A stretch of 32,216 bases of DNA, from contig CAZCQG010000024.1 in the NCBI GenBank assembly GCA_964500775.1, positions 1-32,216 of the forward strand, read 5' to 3'. The notes beneath the pieces are model-generated. The model was given only the letters and a program-made list of their open reading frames with translations, made no database searches and had not been told where the DNA came from. Below are positions 16,879 to 24,055 of the stretch, piece by piece. The first letter of the stretch is position 1. Every line of letters starts with the position of its first letter. The position numbers were made by a program, and so were the translations under genes. The stretch is from CAZCQG01 sp964500775. Lineage in GTDB: Bacteria > Campylobacterota > Campylobacteria > Campylobacterales > CAZCQG01.

Positions 16879-17687
16879 TGGATAGAGGCTACTTTTTTAG
16901 AGGCTCATTTTACCCCGAGACGTGCGCGGAGATAAAAGTGATGTTTGACAAATTTAACGTGATGCTTGAAAATGCTCTCGGGGAAAACATCAAAGATGTC
17001 GATACGCTTTGCCCCCAAGCGCTCATCGTACCGCACGCGGGATATGTCTATTCGGGATTTACCGCAAATATCGCCTACCGCGCACTTAGCAAAAATCCAA
17101 ACATCAAAAAAGCCCTCATCATCGGTCCTAGCCACCACCACTATTTTGAAGGAATCAGCGTCGGCAAATTCGACGCCTACGACCTCAAAAATATCTCCCT
17201 CGCCGCTGATTCCGCACTGCGCGACGCGCTGTTTGCGGACTTCCGCGTCACTTTTGAGCCAAACGCCCACAAAGAACACAGTACAGAAGTACAATTCCCG
17301 TTTTTGAGCTATTATTTCGGCGAAAAAGTGGAGATTTTGGAAATCGTCTACGGTAAATGCGACATAGGCGAACTAGAAAAAATCATCAAATATGCCCTCA
17401 CACTCGCTGATACCGCGCTCATCATCAGCACCGACTTGAGCCATTTTTTGGATGAAGCAAACGCAAACAAACGGGATAATATCTGTCTAGCGGGAATCGA
17501 CAAAGAAGACCTCCGCTTCCTAGAATCGTGCGACGCCTGCGGTATATACGGCGTAAAAGCGATGGTAAAAAGCGCTCACGAACTAGGGATGACGCATAAA
17601 ATCCTAGACTACCGCACCAGCTCTTGGGCGAGCGGGGACAAAAGTCGCGTGGTGGGGTACACCTCCGTGGCATATATGCGCGACTAA
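16875..17687 (+). CDS. amrB: Memo/AmrB family protein (AmmeMemoRadiSam system protein B)
   Basis: A 270-residue Memo-family protein with ALIVPHAGYVYSGFTAN, IIGPSHHHYF, EHSTEVQFPFL, IISTDLSHF and a SGDKSRVVGYTSVAY end. The His/Asp residues correspond to the extradiol-dioxygenase-like site of Memo. The family is often encoded with a radical SAM protein and an AMMECR1 protein, and its biochemical role is not settled. Those partners are not adjacent here. The ATG at 16875 overlaps the EAL stop (ATGA); a second ATG one codon later at 16878 is equally possible. Confidence 0.85.
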   Translation: MMDRGYFFRGSFYPETCAEIKVMFDKFNVMLENALGENIKDVDTLCPQALIVPHAGYVYSGFTANIAYRALSKNPNIKKALIIGPSHHHYFEGISVGKFDAYDLKNISLAADSALRDALFADFRVTFEPNAHKEHSTEVQFPFLSYYFGEKVEILEIVYGKCDIGELEKIIKYALTLADTALIISTDLSHFLDEANANKRDNICLAGIDKEDLRFLESCDACGIYGVKAMVKSAHELGMTHKILDYRTSSWASGDKSRVVGYTSVAYMRD

Positions 17688-17709
17688 CTACCATTTCACA
17701 AGGACTATT

Positions 17710-18351
17710 TTGAACTTCGGAAAAATCGACTATATCAACCTACTCCCTTTTCACGTCTTTCTCAAAAAAACACCTTTGCAAACCCGCTACAAGCAGGCGA
17801 CAAATCGCAAAAAAAGCTACCCCGCCAACATAAACAAGCTCTTTTTAAAACGCAAAGTCGATGCGGCATTTGTCTCTAGTATCGTTTCGAAGAAGAAAAA
17901 AAGCCTTGATGCGGGGATTGTCGCGCGCGGCGAGGTATTGAGCGTCCTCACTATTTTAGGCGAATCACAAAAAGACAAAGAATCCCAAAGCTCCAATGCC
18001 CTCGCCGACATCCTCGGAATCAAGGGGCAAACGCTCATCGGCGACAAAGCGCTCAAATACTACTTCAGCCACGAGGGCGGATTTGTAGACCTCGGAGAGG
18101 AGTGGTACAAACGCCACAACCTCCCCTTCGTCTTCGCACGATTTTGCTACAACAAAGAGGAAGCATTCTACAAAAACCTCGTCGCCAAATTTTTAAAAAC
18201 ACGGGTAAAAATCCCCCGATACATCCTCAAAGAGTACGCCAAACGCGCCGACATCAGCGGAGAGCAACTCCTCTATTATCTCACAAAAATCCACTACCGA
18301 ATCGACGCAAAGGCAAAAAAGTCGCTAAAGAAATTTTTGGCATTAGTGTAA
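17710..18351 (+). CDS. mqnA: Menaquinone biosynthesis protein MqnA family (chorismate dehydratase), short form
   Basis: A 213-residue protein of the MqnA/MqnD periplasmic-binding-protein fold. FGKIDYINLLPFHVF, KVDAAFVSSIVSKKK and SVLTILGES are the usual early motifs, and LIGDKALKYYF and DLGEEWYKRHNLPFVFARF the later ones. MqnA makes 3-enolpyruvylbenzoate from chorismate at the start of the futalosine route to menaquinone, used by Campylobacterota. It is shorter than many homologues, apparently by trimming rather than truncation, since both motif blocks are present. Start TTG 17710 has AAGGA 6 bases upstream. It follows amrB by 22 bases. Confidence 0.82.
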   Translation: MNFGKIDYINLLPFHVFLKKTPLQTRYKQATNRKKSYPANINKLFLKRKVDAAFVSSIVSKKKKSLDAGIVARGEVLSVLTILGESQKDKESQSSNALADILGIKGQTLIGDKALKYYFSHEGGFVDLGEEWYKRHNLPFVFARFCYNKEEAFYKNLVAKFLKTRVKIPRYILKEYAKRADISGEQLLYYLTKIHYRIDAKAKKSLKKFLALV

Positions 18352-18399
18352 GGTTTTTGGGTATACGATTACCGATACAATATTTTGGAAGGCTTGAAA

Positions 18400-18645
18400 A
18401 TGGCAACGGTGAAGAAAAAAATAAGTGACGGAAAGTTGATAAAAATAGTCGGATGGGGCGTTACGCTAGTGGCTCTCGTCTACCATGTTTTAGGCTACAT
18501 AGATATAGCTTCGGACGCTTCCACGAGAGCATACGCACCGTTGATACTTATCGAGGGCGGGTTTTTTGTCATTATCGGCTTGGTAACGGTATGGCTAGGG
18601 TATCGTATGGAGAAGAAAGCTATAAAAGCCAACAAGATGCTCTAA
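18400..18645 (+). CDS. Small membrane protein with two predicted transmembrane helices
   Basis: An 81-residue protein. After a basic start (MATVKKKISDGK) a hydrophobic segment spans about residues 15-35, a short loop follows (IASDASTRAYAP), and a second hydrophobic segment spans about 47-67, ending in a lysine-rich tail. I do not recognise the family. ATG at 18400 has GAAGG 7 bases upstream; an upstream TTG at 18385 would add five residues. It lies 48 bases after mqnA and could be the last gene of that operon; base composition is like the host genes rather than the AT-rich island that follows. Confidence 0.65.
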   Translation: MATVKKKISDGKLIKIVGWGVTLVALVYHVLGYIDIASDASTRAYAPLILIEGGFFVIIGLVTVWLGYRMEKKAIKANKML

Positions 18646-18670
18646 TCAATAAATGCCGGACTAAAAGATA

Positions 18671-18676
18671 TATAAT
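18671..18676 (+). promoter_or_regulatory. Possible -10 box at the upstream border of the AT-rich island
   Basis: A perfect TATAAT lies 8 bases before the ATG of a 13-codon open frame (18685-18726). No -35 match is present at 16-18 bases spacing. If used, the transcript would be nearly leaderless for that small frame. Confidence 0.3.
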
Positions 18677-18715
18677 CGGGCAAGATGCACCCTGTAGAAA
18701 AACTATGGAGCGAAC

Positions 18716-19033
18716 TTGACAATTGAATTTAGCAATAACTTTCTCAAAGAAGCAAAACAGTTATCTAAAAAATTTAAGCTATTAAAAAATAACCTCAAAC
18801 AGGTAAGTAACGAGATAGAAAACAAAATCATCTTGATAGCGATTTTTTCCAAAACAGATAAAGAGAAGCTTACAAATCTTACTGATCTTGAGTTATTAAT
18901 AGCGTTGAAAAAGTATATGGCGGAAAATGAGAATCTATATATTTTTATTGAATTTATCTCCATTTTACTCTTATGGTTTGTTGGTCCGCACCAACAAAAA
19001 ATTTTAAAGTTAAATAGGAACAAGTTTTGCTAA
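18716..19033 (+). pseudogene. RelE/ParE-type toxin remnant with an apparent internal deletion
   Basis: A 105-residue frame starting at TTG 18716. Residues 1-36 (TIEFSNNFLKEAKQLSKKFK, then LLKNNLKQVSNEIE) read like the first helices of RelE-family toxins. Residues about 37-70 (KIILIAIFSKTDKEKLTNL) read like the C-terminal strand and helix of the same fold. The central stretch of roughly 35-40 residues carrying the glycine/serine-rich middle strands is absent, so the two ends appear joined in frame. The C-terminal 30 residues are a hydrophobic extension unlike RelE, crossing a 9-bp hairpin. No intact antitoxin precedes it. I read it as an inactivated toxin gene; a genuine short divergent protein is the alternative. 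Confidence 0.45.
18977..18998. repeat. Perfect 9-bp inverted repeat with 4-base loop
   Basis: TTTGTTGGT (18977-18985), loop CCGC, ACCAACAAA (18990-18998). It lies inside the 3' end of the RelE-like remnant and upstream of the ImmA/IrrE gene. After the right arm the plus strand continues A-rich and then ATTTT, so it is only a weak terminator candidate; an operator for the downstream pair is also possible. Confidence 0.5.
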
Positions 19034-19036
19034 AAT
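19028..19036 (+). promoter_or_regulatory. Possible extended -10 promoter for the ImmA-cyclase pair
   Basis: TGC directly before TAAAAT (19031-19036) makes an extended -10 element 31 bases before the ATG of the peptidase gene. I see no good -35. It lies just after the 9-bp inverted repeat, which could serve as an operator or terminate upstream transcription. Confidence 0.35.
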
Positions 19037-19066
19037 TCCAGTTATTTTACATAAAGGCTTAGATTT

Positions 19067-19573
19067 ATGGAGTATTTAAAGGAATCTGGCTTCGCAAAAA
19101 ATGTCATTTACGATATTGCAGACTACATTGCAAATGAAATGGAGCTAGAGGTAGGCGCTAGCATGTTTGATGTTGTAAAAAAATTAAAAGGCAACATACA
19201 ATATCAAGGCTATGATGATTGGCTCAAATCTGAAGATGGTTCTATTATTGTCAGAGGCAAAGAAGACTTTGATATTTATGTCTCTAGTTTTACAGGACCA
19301 TTAAAAGATAGATTTACTATTGCGCACGAAATAGGACACTATTTTATTCACTCACAAATGGGTAAAATCCCAGGAAGAGCAAAAAGATTTTCTGGAAAAA
19401 TTGGAACAAGAGTTGAATGGGAAGCAAATTGGTTTGCAGCAGGTTTTTTAATGCCGACATCAGAAATTAAAAAATGCGCCTCTTTAGGTATCACCGAACT
19501 AGCAGGAAAATTTAATGTTTCTACTCAAGTAGCTTCTATTAGAAAAAAGCTTTTTTTAAGTGAAGATTACTAA
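19067..19573 (+). CDS. ImmA/IrrE-family zinc metallopeptidase
   Basis: A 168-residue protein with HEIGH at 87-91 (two His ligands and catalytic Glu) and EANWFAAGFLMP at 119-130, whose Glu119 is the usual third zinc ligand. RFTIAHEIGHYFIH is the standard ImmA/IrrE core. Family members cleave XRE-type repressors (ImmA on ImmR, IrrE on DdrO) after stress. Here no HTH repressor gene is adjacent; instead the gene is followed five bases later by a nucleotide-cyclase-like gene, so its target is unknown. Residues 1-75 look like a small helical/strand leader. ATG 19067 has AAAGG 9 bases upstream. Codon use is AT-rich, unlike the flanking host genes. Confidence 0.88.
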   Translation: MEYLKESGFAKNVIYDIADYIANEMELEVGASMFDVVKKLKGNIQYQGYDDWLKSEDGSIIVRGKEDFDIYVSSFTGPLKDRFTIAHEIGHYFIHSQMGKIPGRAKRFSGKIGTRVEWEANWFAAGFLMPTSEIKKCASLGITELAGKFNVSTQVASIRKKLFLSEDY

Positions 19574-19578
19574 AAACA

Positions 19579-20601
19579 ATGGCTCGAAAAACAAACATAG
19601 AAAAGCAGATAGAGCAAGAATCTAAATATATGCTCTTCATGAGCGCAGACATAACAAATTCTACAGGTTTCAAACATCGAACTTCTCCTTCCGAAACGGA
19701 TTATCAACCTTGGATCGAATTTTTTCAAGAATTTTATGATGGTTTTTCCAATGGTTTCTATTTATGCTTGAAAAGCTCTAATATTCTAGGAAGCGAAAAA
19801 AGCACTTACGAGGATATAGCCGAACCTGATTTTTGGAAATGTTTAGGAGATGAACTTATTTTTAAAGTAGAAATTAAAAATCACGAACATGTTCCATATT
19901 ATATTGAGAGTTTTATGAGAGCTACTAAAGAATACTCAGAAAAACTGACAAACAAAGATACAGATTTAGCATTAAAAGCTACAGCTTGGACCGCTGGCTT
20001 CCCTGTAAAAAATACAGAAATAAAACAAAAGGTTAAATTTGACAAAAAGCAAGTTATAGACGAAGATGGTAAAAGTTTAAATGCTGGAAGTAGCACTTTC
20101 AATTCCAACAAGATGTTTTACGACTTAGGCGATTATGTTGGTCCAAGTATGGATTTGGGTTTTCGACTATCTAGTTTTTCAACAAGAAGAAAATTTATCA
20201 TTTCCAAAAGTTTAGCAATAATTATGCTGAACTCACAATGTAAAAGCTATTTTTCATTTAACTTCGACGGAATAAGCAGCATTAAAGGACTGGGTAGCAA
20301 AAAATATCCTATGTTATGGCTTGATATGAAATATGATGACACAGAAGAAGATAAGCTAATACACAAACAATCTGCGGATAATGATAGTTTGCTCGCATAT
20401 CTTACCAAGGATAACAATGAAATGCCTTTTATAGTTGGAGATTCAAAATTTAACACAATTCCTAACTGGTACCAAGATGTATTCAAAAAACGGCTAAATA
20501 ATAATAAAGAACCAAAAACTAATAAAGGCGATAAAAAAGAGAAGAAAGTTACAAATTTTAAAAAAGACATACAACAAAAACTAAGTACTATAAAAAAGTA
20601 G
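19579..20601 (+). CDS. Class III nucleotide cyclase-like protein
   Basis: A 340-residue soluble protein. FMSADITNSTGF (20-31) resembles the DI-x-GST metal-binding start of class III cyclases (Asp24). FWKCLGDELIF (85-95) carries the second metal Asp91 and a Lys87 at the purine-selecting position. ALKATAWTAGFPV (131-143) matches the next core strand. DYVGPSMDLGFRL (185-197) aligns with the final motif: Asp185 at the second base-selecting position and Arg196 conserved, but Asp192 where Asn is usual. The Lys/Asp pair fits ATP use. The 140 C-terminal residues are unassigned and end in a Lys-rich tail. It follows the ImmA/IrrE gene by five bases with no clear Shine-Dalgarno, suggesting coupling. 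Pycsar cyclases are class III enzymes, but no known Pycsar effector is next to it. Confidence 0.72.
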   Translation: MARKTNIEKQIEQESKYMLFMSADITNSTGFKHRTSPSETDYQPWIEFFQEFYDGFSNGFYLCLKSSNILGSEKSTYEDIAEPDFWKCLGDELIFKVEIKNHEHVPYYIESFMRATKEYSEKLTNKDTDLALKATAWTAGFPVKNTEIKQKVKFDKKQVIDEDGKSLNAGSSTFNSNKMFYDLGDYVGPSMDLGFRLSSFSTRRKFIISKSLAIIMLNSQCKSYFSFNFDGISSIKGLGSKKYPMLWLDMKYDDTEEDKLIHKQSADNDSLLAYLTKDNNEMPFIVGDSKFNTIPNWYQDVFKKRLNNNKEPKTNKGDKKEKKVTNFKKDIQQKLSTIKK

Positions 20602-20700
20602 CTATCAACCCCTGTACAAATACCATTCAAAATAAATAATCAAAACACTAGAAATCTTCTCAATATTCGGCATTTTTAGATAACTATGTACTAATTTAGT

Positions 20701-21372
20701 CTACATATGCGAGGCGAGATACTCCTGCCACCCTTTCGCGCGCAGTTTGCAAGACGGGCATTCGCCACAGCCGTATCCCCACGGATGGCGGAGGTCTCGA
20801 TTCCCTTCGTAGCAGGTGTGGGAGTGCTCTAGGACTATGTCTAGCACTCCTTCCTTTTCCGCTAGTGCGAAGGTTTGGGCTTTATTGAGGTACATAAGGG
20901 GCGAGTGGAATTTAATGTGTTCTTCGCTCCCGAGATTTAACGTCTGTTCTAGGCTCTCGATAAATACCGCGCGGCAGTCGGGGTAGCCGCTGTAGTCGGT
21001 CTGGCATACACCCGTGACTAGGTTGCCGTAGCCTATTTTTTGGGCGTAGGCGTGGGCTATGGTGAACATCAGCGCATTGCGATTGGGGACGTAGGAAGAG
21101 GGGAGATTTGGGTGGTGGGGGTGCGGGGAGTTGAGATCGCCTTCACCCACAAGCGTAGAATCGCCCATCTTTTTAAAGAGATCGAATTCAAAATAGATAT
21201 TCTCCACCCCCAAGATTCCCGCGATCTTTTTCGCCTGCCCGATCTCTATCCCGTGGCGCTGCCCGTAGCCAAACGTGATGGTACACACACTCTCAAATCT
21301 ATTTTTCGCCCAGCCCAGTATCGTCGTACTGTCCTGTCCTCCGCTAAAGACTACCAGCGCTCTGTTTTCCAT
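20701..21372 (-). CDS. queC: 7-cyano-7-deazaguanine (preQ0) synthase QueC
   Basis: A 223-residue PP-loop ATPase with SGGQDST at 10-16 and a Cys cluster near the C-terminus (HTCYEGN, then CGECPSCKLR) that binds zinc. QueC converts 7-carboxy-7-deazaguanine to preQ0 using ATP and ammonia. The ATG at 21372 overlaps the queE stop by one base (TGATG); a GTG one codon upstream is the alternative. It lies downstream of queE and supplies the substrate for QueF, encoded 1.1 kb away on the other strand. Confidence 0.93.
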   Translation of the reverse strand: MENRALVVFSGGQDSTTILGWAKNRFESVCTITFGYGQRHGIEIGQAKKIAGILGVENIYFEFDLFKKMGDSTLVGEGDLNSPHPHHPNLPSSYVPNRNALMFTIAHAYAQKIGYGNLVTGVCQTDYSGYPDCRAVFIESLEQTLNLGSEEHIKFHSPLMYLNKAQTFALAEKEGVLDIVLEHSHTCYEGNRDLRHPWGYGCGECPSCKLRAKGWQEYLASHM

Positions 21373-21953
21373 CACTCCACCCCTAGATATTTGTGCAGCT
21401 GTGGGCTCAATTTAAAGTCGGGGTGTTCGCACACCAGCTCCACGCAGCGGCGCATATTTTCACCGTCCACCTTTTCGCCGCAGTTTATCGGTTGCAAGTA
21501 TTTGGGCTTGTCGGTTTTGTAGGATTCTAGTACCGAAAAATCGGTTTTGGAATCAACTAAAAACTTTATCTCGCTAAATCCATCGCTTAGAATCGCATCG
21601 AGATTCTTCGGGCTATACGTGATCCAGTCGGCATTTTTGACGTTTGCGAGATTAAGTCCGTTGGTCTCCACGGCGACGAAATACCCCGCGTCTTGGAGGA
21701 ATCTAATAAGTTCGTTTAGATTCTGCATCGTAGGCTCACCGCCGGTGATGACCACTTTTTTAGTTTTATAATTTTGCAATCGGGTAAGAATCTCCGATTC
21801 GCTCAAGGATTCGTAGCTCCCTTTGTGGCTTTCATCGTCGCAAAAATGGCATACAAGATCGCATCCGTGGAATCGTACAAAGGAGAATGCCTCTCCGATA
21901 AAGCTCCCCTCCCCTTGGATGGAGGAAAAAATATTAGCTATTTTATAGTGCAT
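21372..21953 (-). CDS. queE: 7-carboxy-7-deazaguanine synthase QueE
   Basis: A 193-residue radical SAM enzyme. IFSSIQGEGSFIG is the characteristic QueE opening, Cys31, Cys35 and Cys38 form the C-x3-C-x2-C iron-sulfur cluster site, and VVITGGEPTMQ is the SAM-binding GGE motif. It contracts 6-carboxy-tetrahydropterin to 7-carboxy-7-deazaguanine. I chose the ATG at 21953 because the conserved start follows directly; an in-frame TTG at 22001 would add 16 residues and run into the promoter region shared with queD. On the compact side for the family, but all motifs are present. Confidence 0.9.
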   Translation of the reverse strand: MHYKIANIFSSIQGEGSFIGEAFSFVRFHGCDLVCHFCDDESHKGSYESLSESEILTRLQNYKTKKVVITGGEPTMQNLNELIRFLQDAGYFVAVETNGLNLANVKNADWITYSPKNLDAILSDGFSEIKFLVDSKTDFSVLESYKTDKPKYLQPINCGEKVDGENMRRCVELVCEHPDFKLSPQLHKYLGVE

Positions 21954-21992
21954 AGAAAGAATACCTGTTTGTTTTGGTAGAATTAAACTTTT

Positions 21993-21998
21993 ATTATA
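21993..21998 (-). promoter_or_regulatory. Possible -10 box in the queE/queD divergent promoter region
   Basis: A perfect TATAAT on the minus strand lies about 40 bases before the queE ATG. The same bases give TATACA on the plus strand toward queD, with TTTTGG 17 bases upstream. I searched the 66-base gap for a preQ1 riboswitch pattern and found none. Confidence 0.35.
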
Positions 21999-22019
21999 CA
22001 AAAATGGATGTTATAGCTT

Positions 22020-22487
22020 ATGCAAATTAGAAAACTCTTTAAAGCCGAAGTCGCCCATAGATTGACCTCGGCGTACTCAAAACGATGTACGGGACTGCAC
22101 GGACACTCGTATAGATTTGAGATATTTTTAGAATCGCCCGCAAAAGACGAACATCAAATGGTAATGGATTTCAAGCTCCTAAAAGAGCGACTTTATGCCT
22201 TCATCGACGCTTTCGACCACGCCCTTTTGGTGAGCGACGAGGATACGTTTCTCCGTGAGGTAGCTCCGAAACTAAACACTCGATACATCATCCTCCCCTA
22301 CAATCCCACCGCCGAGATGATGGCATCGCACATATTCACCTATGCCAAACACATAGGGCTAGAGATAGCAAAAGCGGTAGTGCACGAGACCGATACGGGA
22401 TGCGCGGTATGTGAAGGGCTAGAGAGCGGCTTTGAGGTTGATTTGGAAAAAGTGATATATAGCAAAGAACTAGGAGAAAAACTATGA
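22020..22487 (+). CDS. queD: 6-carboxy-5,6,7,8-tetrahydropterin synthase QueD
   Basis: A 155-residue T-fold protein. Zinc ligands are His13 (AEVAHRL), His27 and His29 (CTGLHGHSY), with Cys23 as the catalytic thiol. FDHALLV and a late HETDTGCAVCEG complete the active-site set. It converts 7,8-dihydroneopterin triphosphate into 6-carboxytetrahydropterin, the QueE substrate. The Cys in the C-x3-H-x-H motif favours QueD over eukaryote-type PTPS. ATG 22020 is divergent from queE; the stop overlaps queF by four bases (ATGA). Confidence 0.92.
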   Translation: MQIRKLFKAEVAHRLTSAYSKRCTGLHGHSYRFEIFLESPAKDEHQMVMDFKLLKERLYAFIDAFDHALLVSDEDTFLREVAPKLNTRYIILPYNPTAEMMASHIFTYAKHIGLEIAKAVVHETDTGCAVCEGLESGFEVDLEKVIYSKELGEKL

Positions 22488-22861
22488 AATACGGCGAAAA
22501 AGAGGTAACGGAATTTGATCCGCAAAAAGATTTGGAGATATGGGAAAACAGGTACGAGAAAAACTACAAGATAAACATCACGCTACCGGAGTTTATGACC
22601 AAGTGCCCGCGAAGCGGCTATCCCGATTTTGCGACGATATATATCACCTACATCCCCGACAAATACACCGTGGAGCTCAAAGCGCTCAAACTCTATATCA
22701 ATAGCTTTATGAATCGCTACATCTCGCACGAAGATAGCAGCAACGAGATTTATGACACGCTCTATAATAAACTGCACCCCAAATATCTCTACGTCAAAGC
22801 AGACTTCAACCCGCGCGGCAACGTCCACACGGTCATAGAGATAGATAGCGAAAAAGCTTAG
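22484..22861 (+). CDS. queF: NADPH-dependent 7-cyano-7-deazaguanine reductase QueF (short type)
   Basis: A 125-residue unimodular QueF. CPRSGYPD gives catalytic Cys41 and Asp48 in the C-x6-D arrangement that forms the thioimide with preQ0. ELKALKLYINSF is the family signature for NADPH and substrate binding. It reduces preQ0 to preQ1, which is inserted into tRNA by Tgt (not in the window). With queC, queE and queD nearby, the whole route from dihydroneopterin triphosphate to preQ1 is encoded here. The stop lies three bases from the convergent amiC stop, leaving no room for a separate terminator. Confidence 0.93.
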   Translation: MKYGEKEVTEFDPQKDLEIWENRYEKNYKINITLPEFMTKCPRSGYPDFATIYITYIPDKYTVELKALKLYINSFMNRYISHEDSSNEIYDTLYNKLHPKYLYVKADFNPRGNVHTVIEIDSEKA

Positions 22862-22864
22862 AAT

Positions 22865-24055
22865 CTAGTTGCTATTTTTCCGAAAATAGGCGTCGATCCC
22901 TTGGGCTATCCCTTGGGCGAGCTTCTTTTGATAAGCGGAATTAACCAGTCGTCTACTCTCGCTAGCGTGGGTGACATACCCTACTTCTACGAGGATGGAT
23001 GGCATCTGCGCTCCGACGAGTACCCAAAAAGGTCCTTCGCGTACACCGCCGTCCTCGACCTCTTTATAGTTCTCCTTGATACTTTTGAGCATCGCGTATT
23101 GGACATCAAGGGCGAGCTTGTTTGAAGCGACCATTCTTGGATTGTTCAAGATTCCGAGCGTCGTCTCTTTGGCAAAATAATCCATATCCTCTAAATCGTC
23201 TTTGTTTTCGAGCGCGGCGACGTTTTTCGCCCTATTAGACCTTGCGTTTGAGAGGAAATAGGTCTCAATACCGTTTTGTGTGCGAGCCGATTTACTCGGG
23301 ACTGCATTGGCGTGGATGGAGACAAACACGTCGGCATTCTTTTTGTTGGCGTATTTCGTCCTCTCTCGGAGCTTGACGAATTTATCGCTATAGCGCGTCA
23401 GATAGACTTTATATCCCGATTTTTTGAGTTCGGAGTTGAGGTATTTGGCTATCTCGTATACGATCTTTTTTTCGCACACTTTATTGATTCCGTACGCACC
23501 GCAATCTTTACCGCCATGCCCGGGATCGATGACTACCGTTTTATCTTTTGCTTCAAATTTCGATTTTGCTTGGATGAGTTGGGGTTGTGAGGGATTCTCT
23601 TTTGGGGTGATAGTTATAGTTTTTGGTTTGGGTTTGGATTCTTCTTGTGTTTCGCTTCTAGAGCCGGGTTGCGGGGATGAGCCGGGTGTCACTCGAAACT
23701 CGACCGTATCCTTGCTGATATTTCTACTCGCGGTGTAAAATCGATCCTTGGCGCTAAAGACTACCCGCACGACATTTTTGTCGTATTGGGCGATCTTGCA
23801 CCCGATCTCGCCCTCCATATCAAACTCTAGCGGCTTGGTAAACAAAAGCCCTTCGATGTCGTACACGTTTTTACGATACCCGCCGATATTTTTGAGATGG
23901 AAAAATTGAAAGCTATTTTTGTCGACTTTTTGATTAAATTTGATTATGAGCGTGGATGCCGTATTTTGTATCGACAAAATCTTTGGAGTAGCGGCATAGG
24001 AAAGGGTAGAGAGAAAAAGAAAAAGCCAAAAAAAGTAGTGTTTACCCTTCGCCAT
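22865..24055 (-). CDS. amiC: N-acetylmuramoyl-L-alanine amidase, AmiC type
   Basis: A 396-residue exported enzyme. A signal peptide (KGKHYFFWLFLFLSTLSYA) ends near residue 21. An AMIN-like domain follows (about 22-120), then a Pro/Ser/Lys-rich linker (SSPQPGSRSETQEESKPKPK), then an Amidase_3 domain. VVIDPGHGGKD, CEKKIVYEIAKYL and VSIHANAVPS provide the His/Glu/His zinc ligands, and ILVEVGYVTH the catalytic Glu. It cleaves the peptide stem from septal peptidoglycan in the periplasm during cell separation. ATG at 24055 lies 14 bases inside the upstream gene. Confidence 0.9.
   Translation of the reverse strand: MAKGKHYFFWLFLFLSTLSYAATPKILSIQNTASTLIIKFNQKVDKNSFQFFHLKNIGGYRKNVYDIEGLLFTKPLEFDMEGEIGCKIAQYDKNVVRVVFSAKDRFYTASRNISKDTVEFRVTPGSSPQPGSRSETQEESKPKPKTITITPKENPSQPQLIQAKSKFEAKDKTVVIDPGHGGKDCGAYGINKVCEKKIVYEIAKYLNSELKKSGYKVYLTRYSDKFVKLRERTKYANKKNADVFVSIHANAVPSKSARTQNGIETYFLSNARSNRAKNVAALENKDDLEDMDYFAKETTLGILNNPRMVASNKLALDVQYAMLKSIKENYKEVEDGGVREGPFWVLVGAQMPSILVEVGYVTHASESRRLVNSAYQKKLAQGIAQGIDAYFRKNSN

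Noticed and set aside
19579..20601. Calling this a complete Pycsar system
   Set aside because: The cyclase motifs fit class III enzymes in general, and its Lys/Asp pair looks ATP-type. No Pycsar-type membrane or TIR effector is adjacent.
20602..20700. Terminator between the cyclase gene and queC
   Set aside because: I found only a short ACTAA-T-TTAGT symmetry and no GC-rich stem with a T-run.
21954..22019. preQ1 riboswitch upstream of queD or queE
   Set aside because: The gap lacks the hairpin plus A-rich tail of preQ1-I aptamers and is too short for larger classes.
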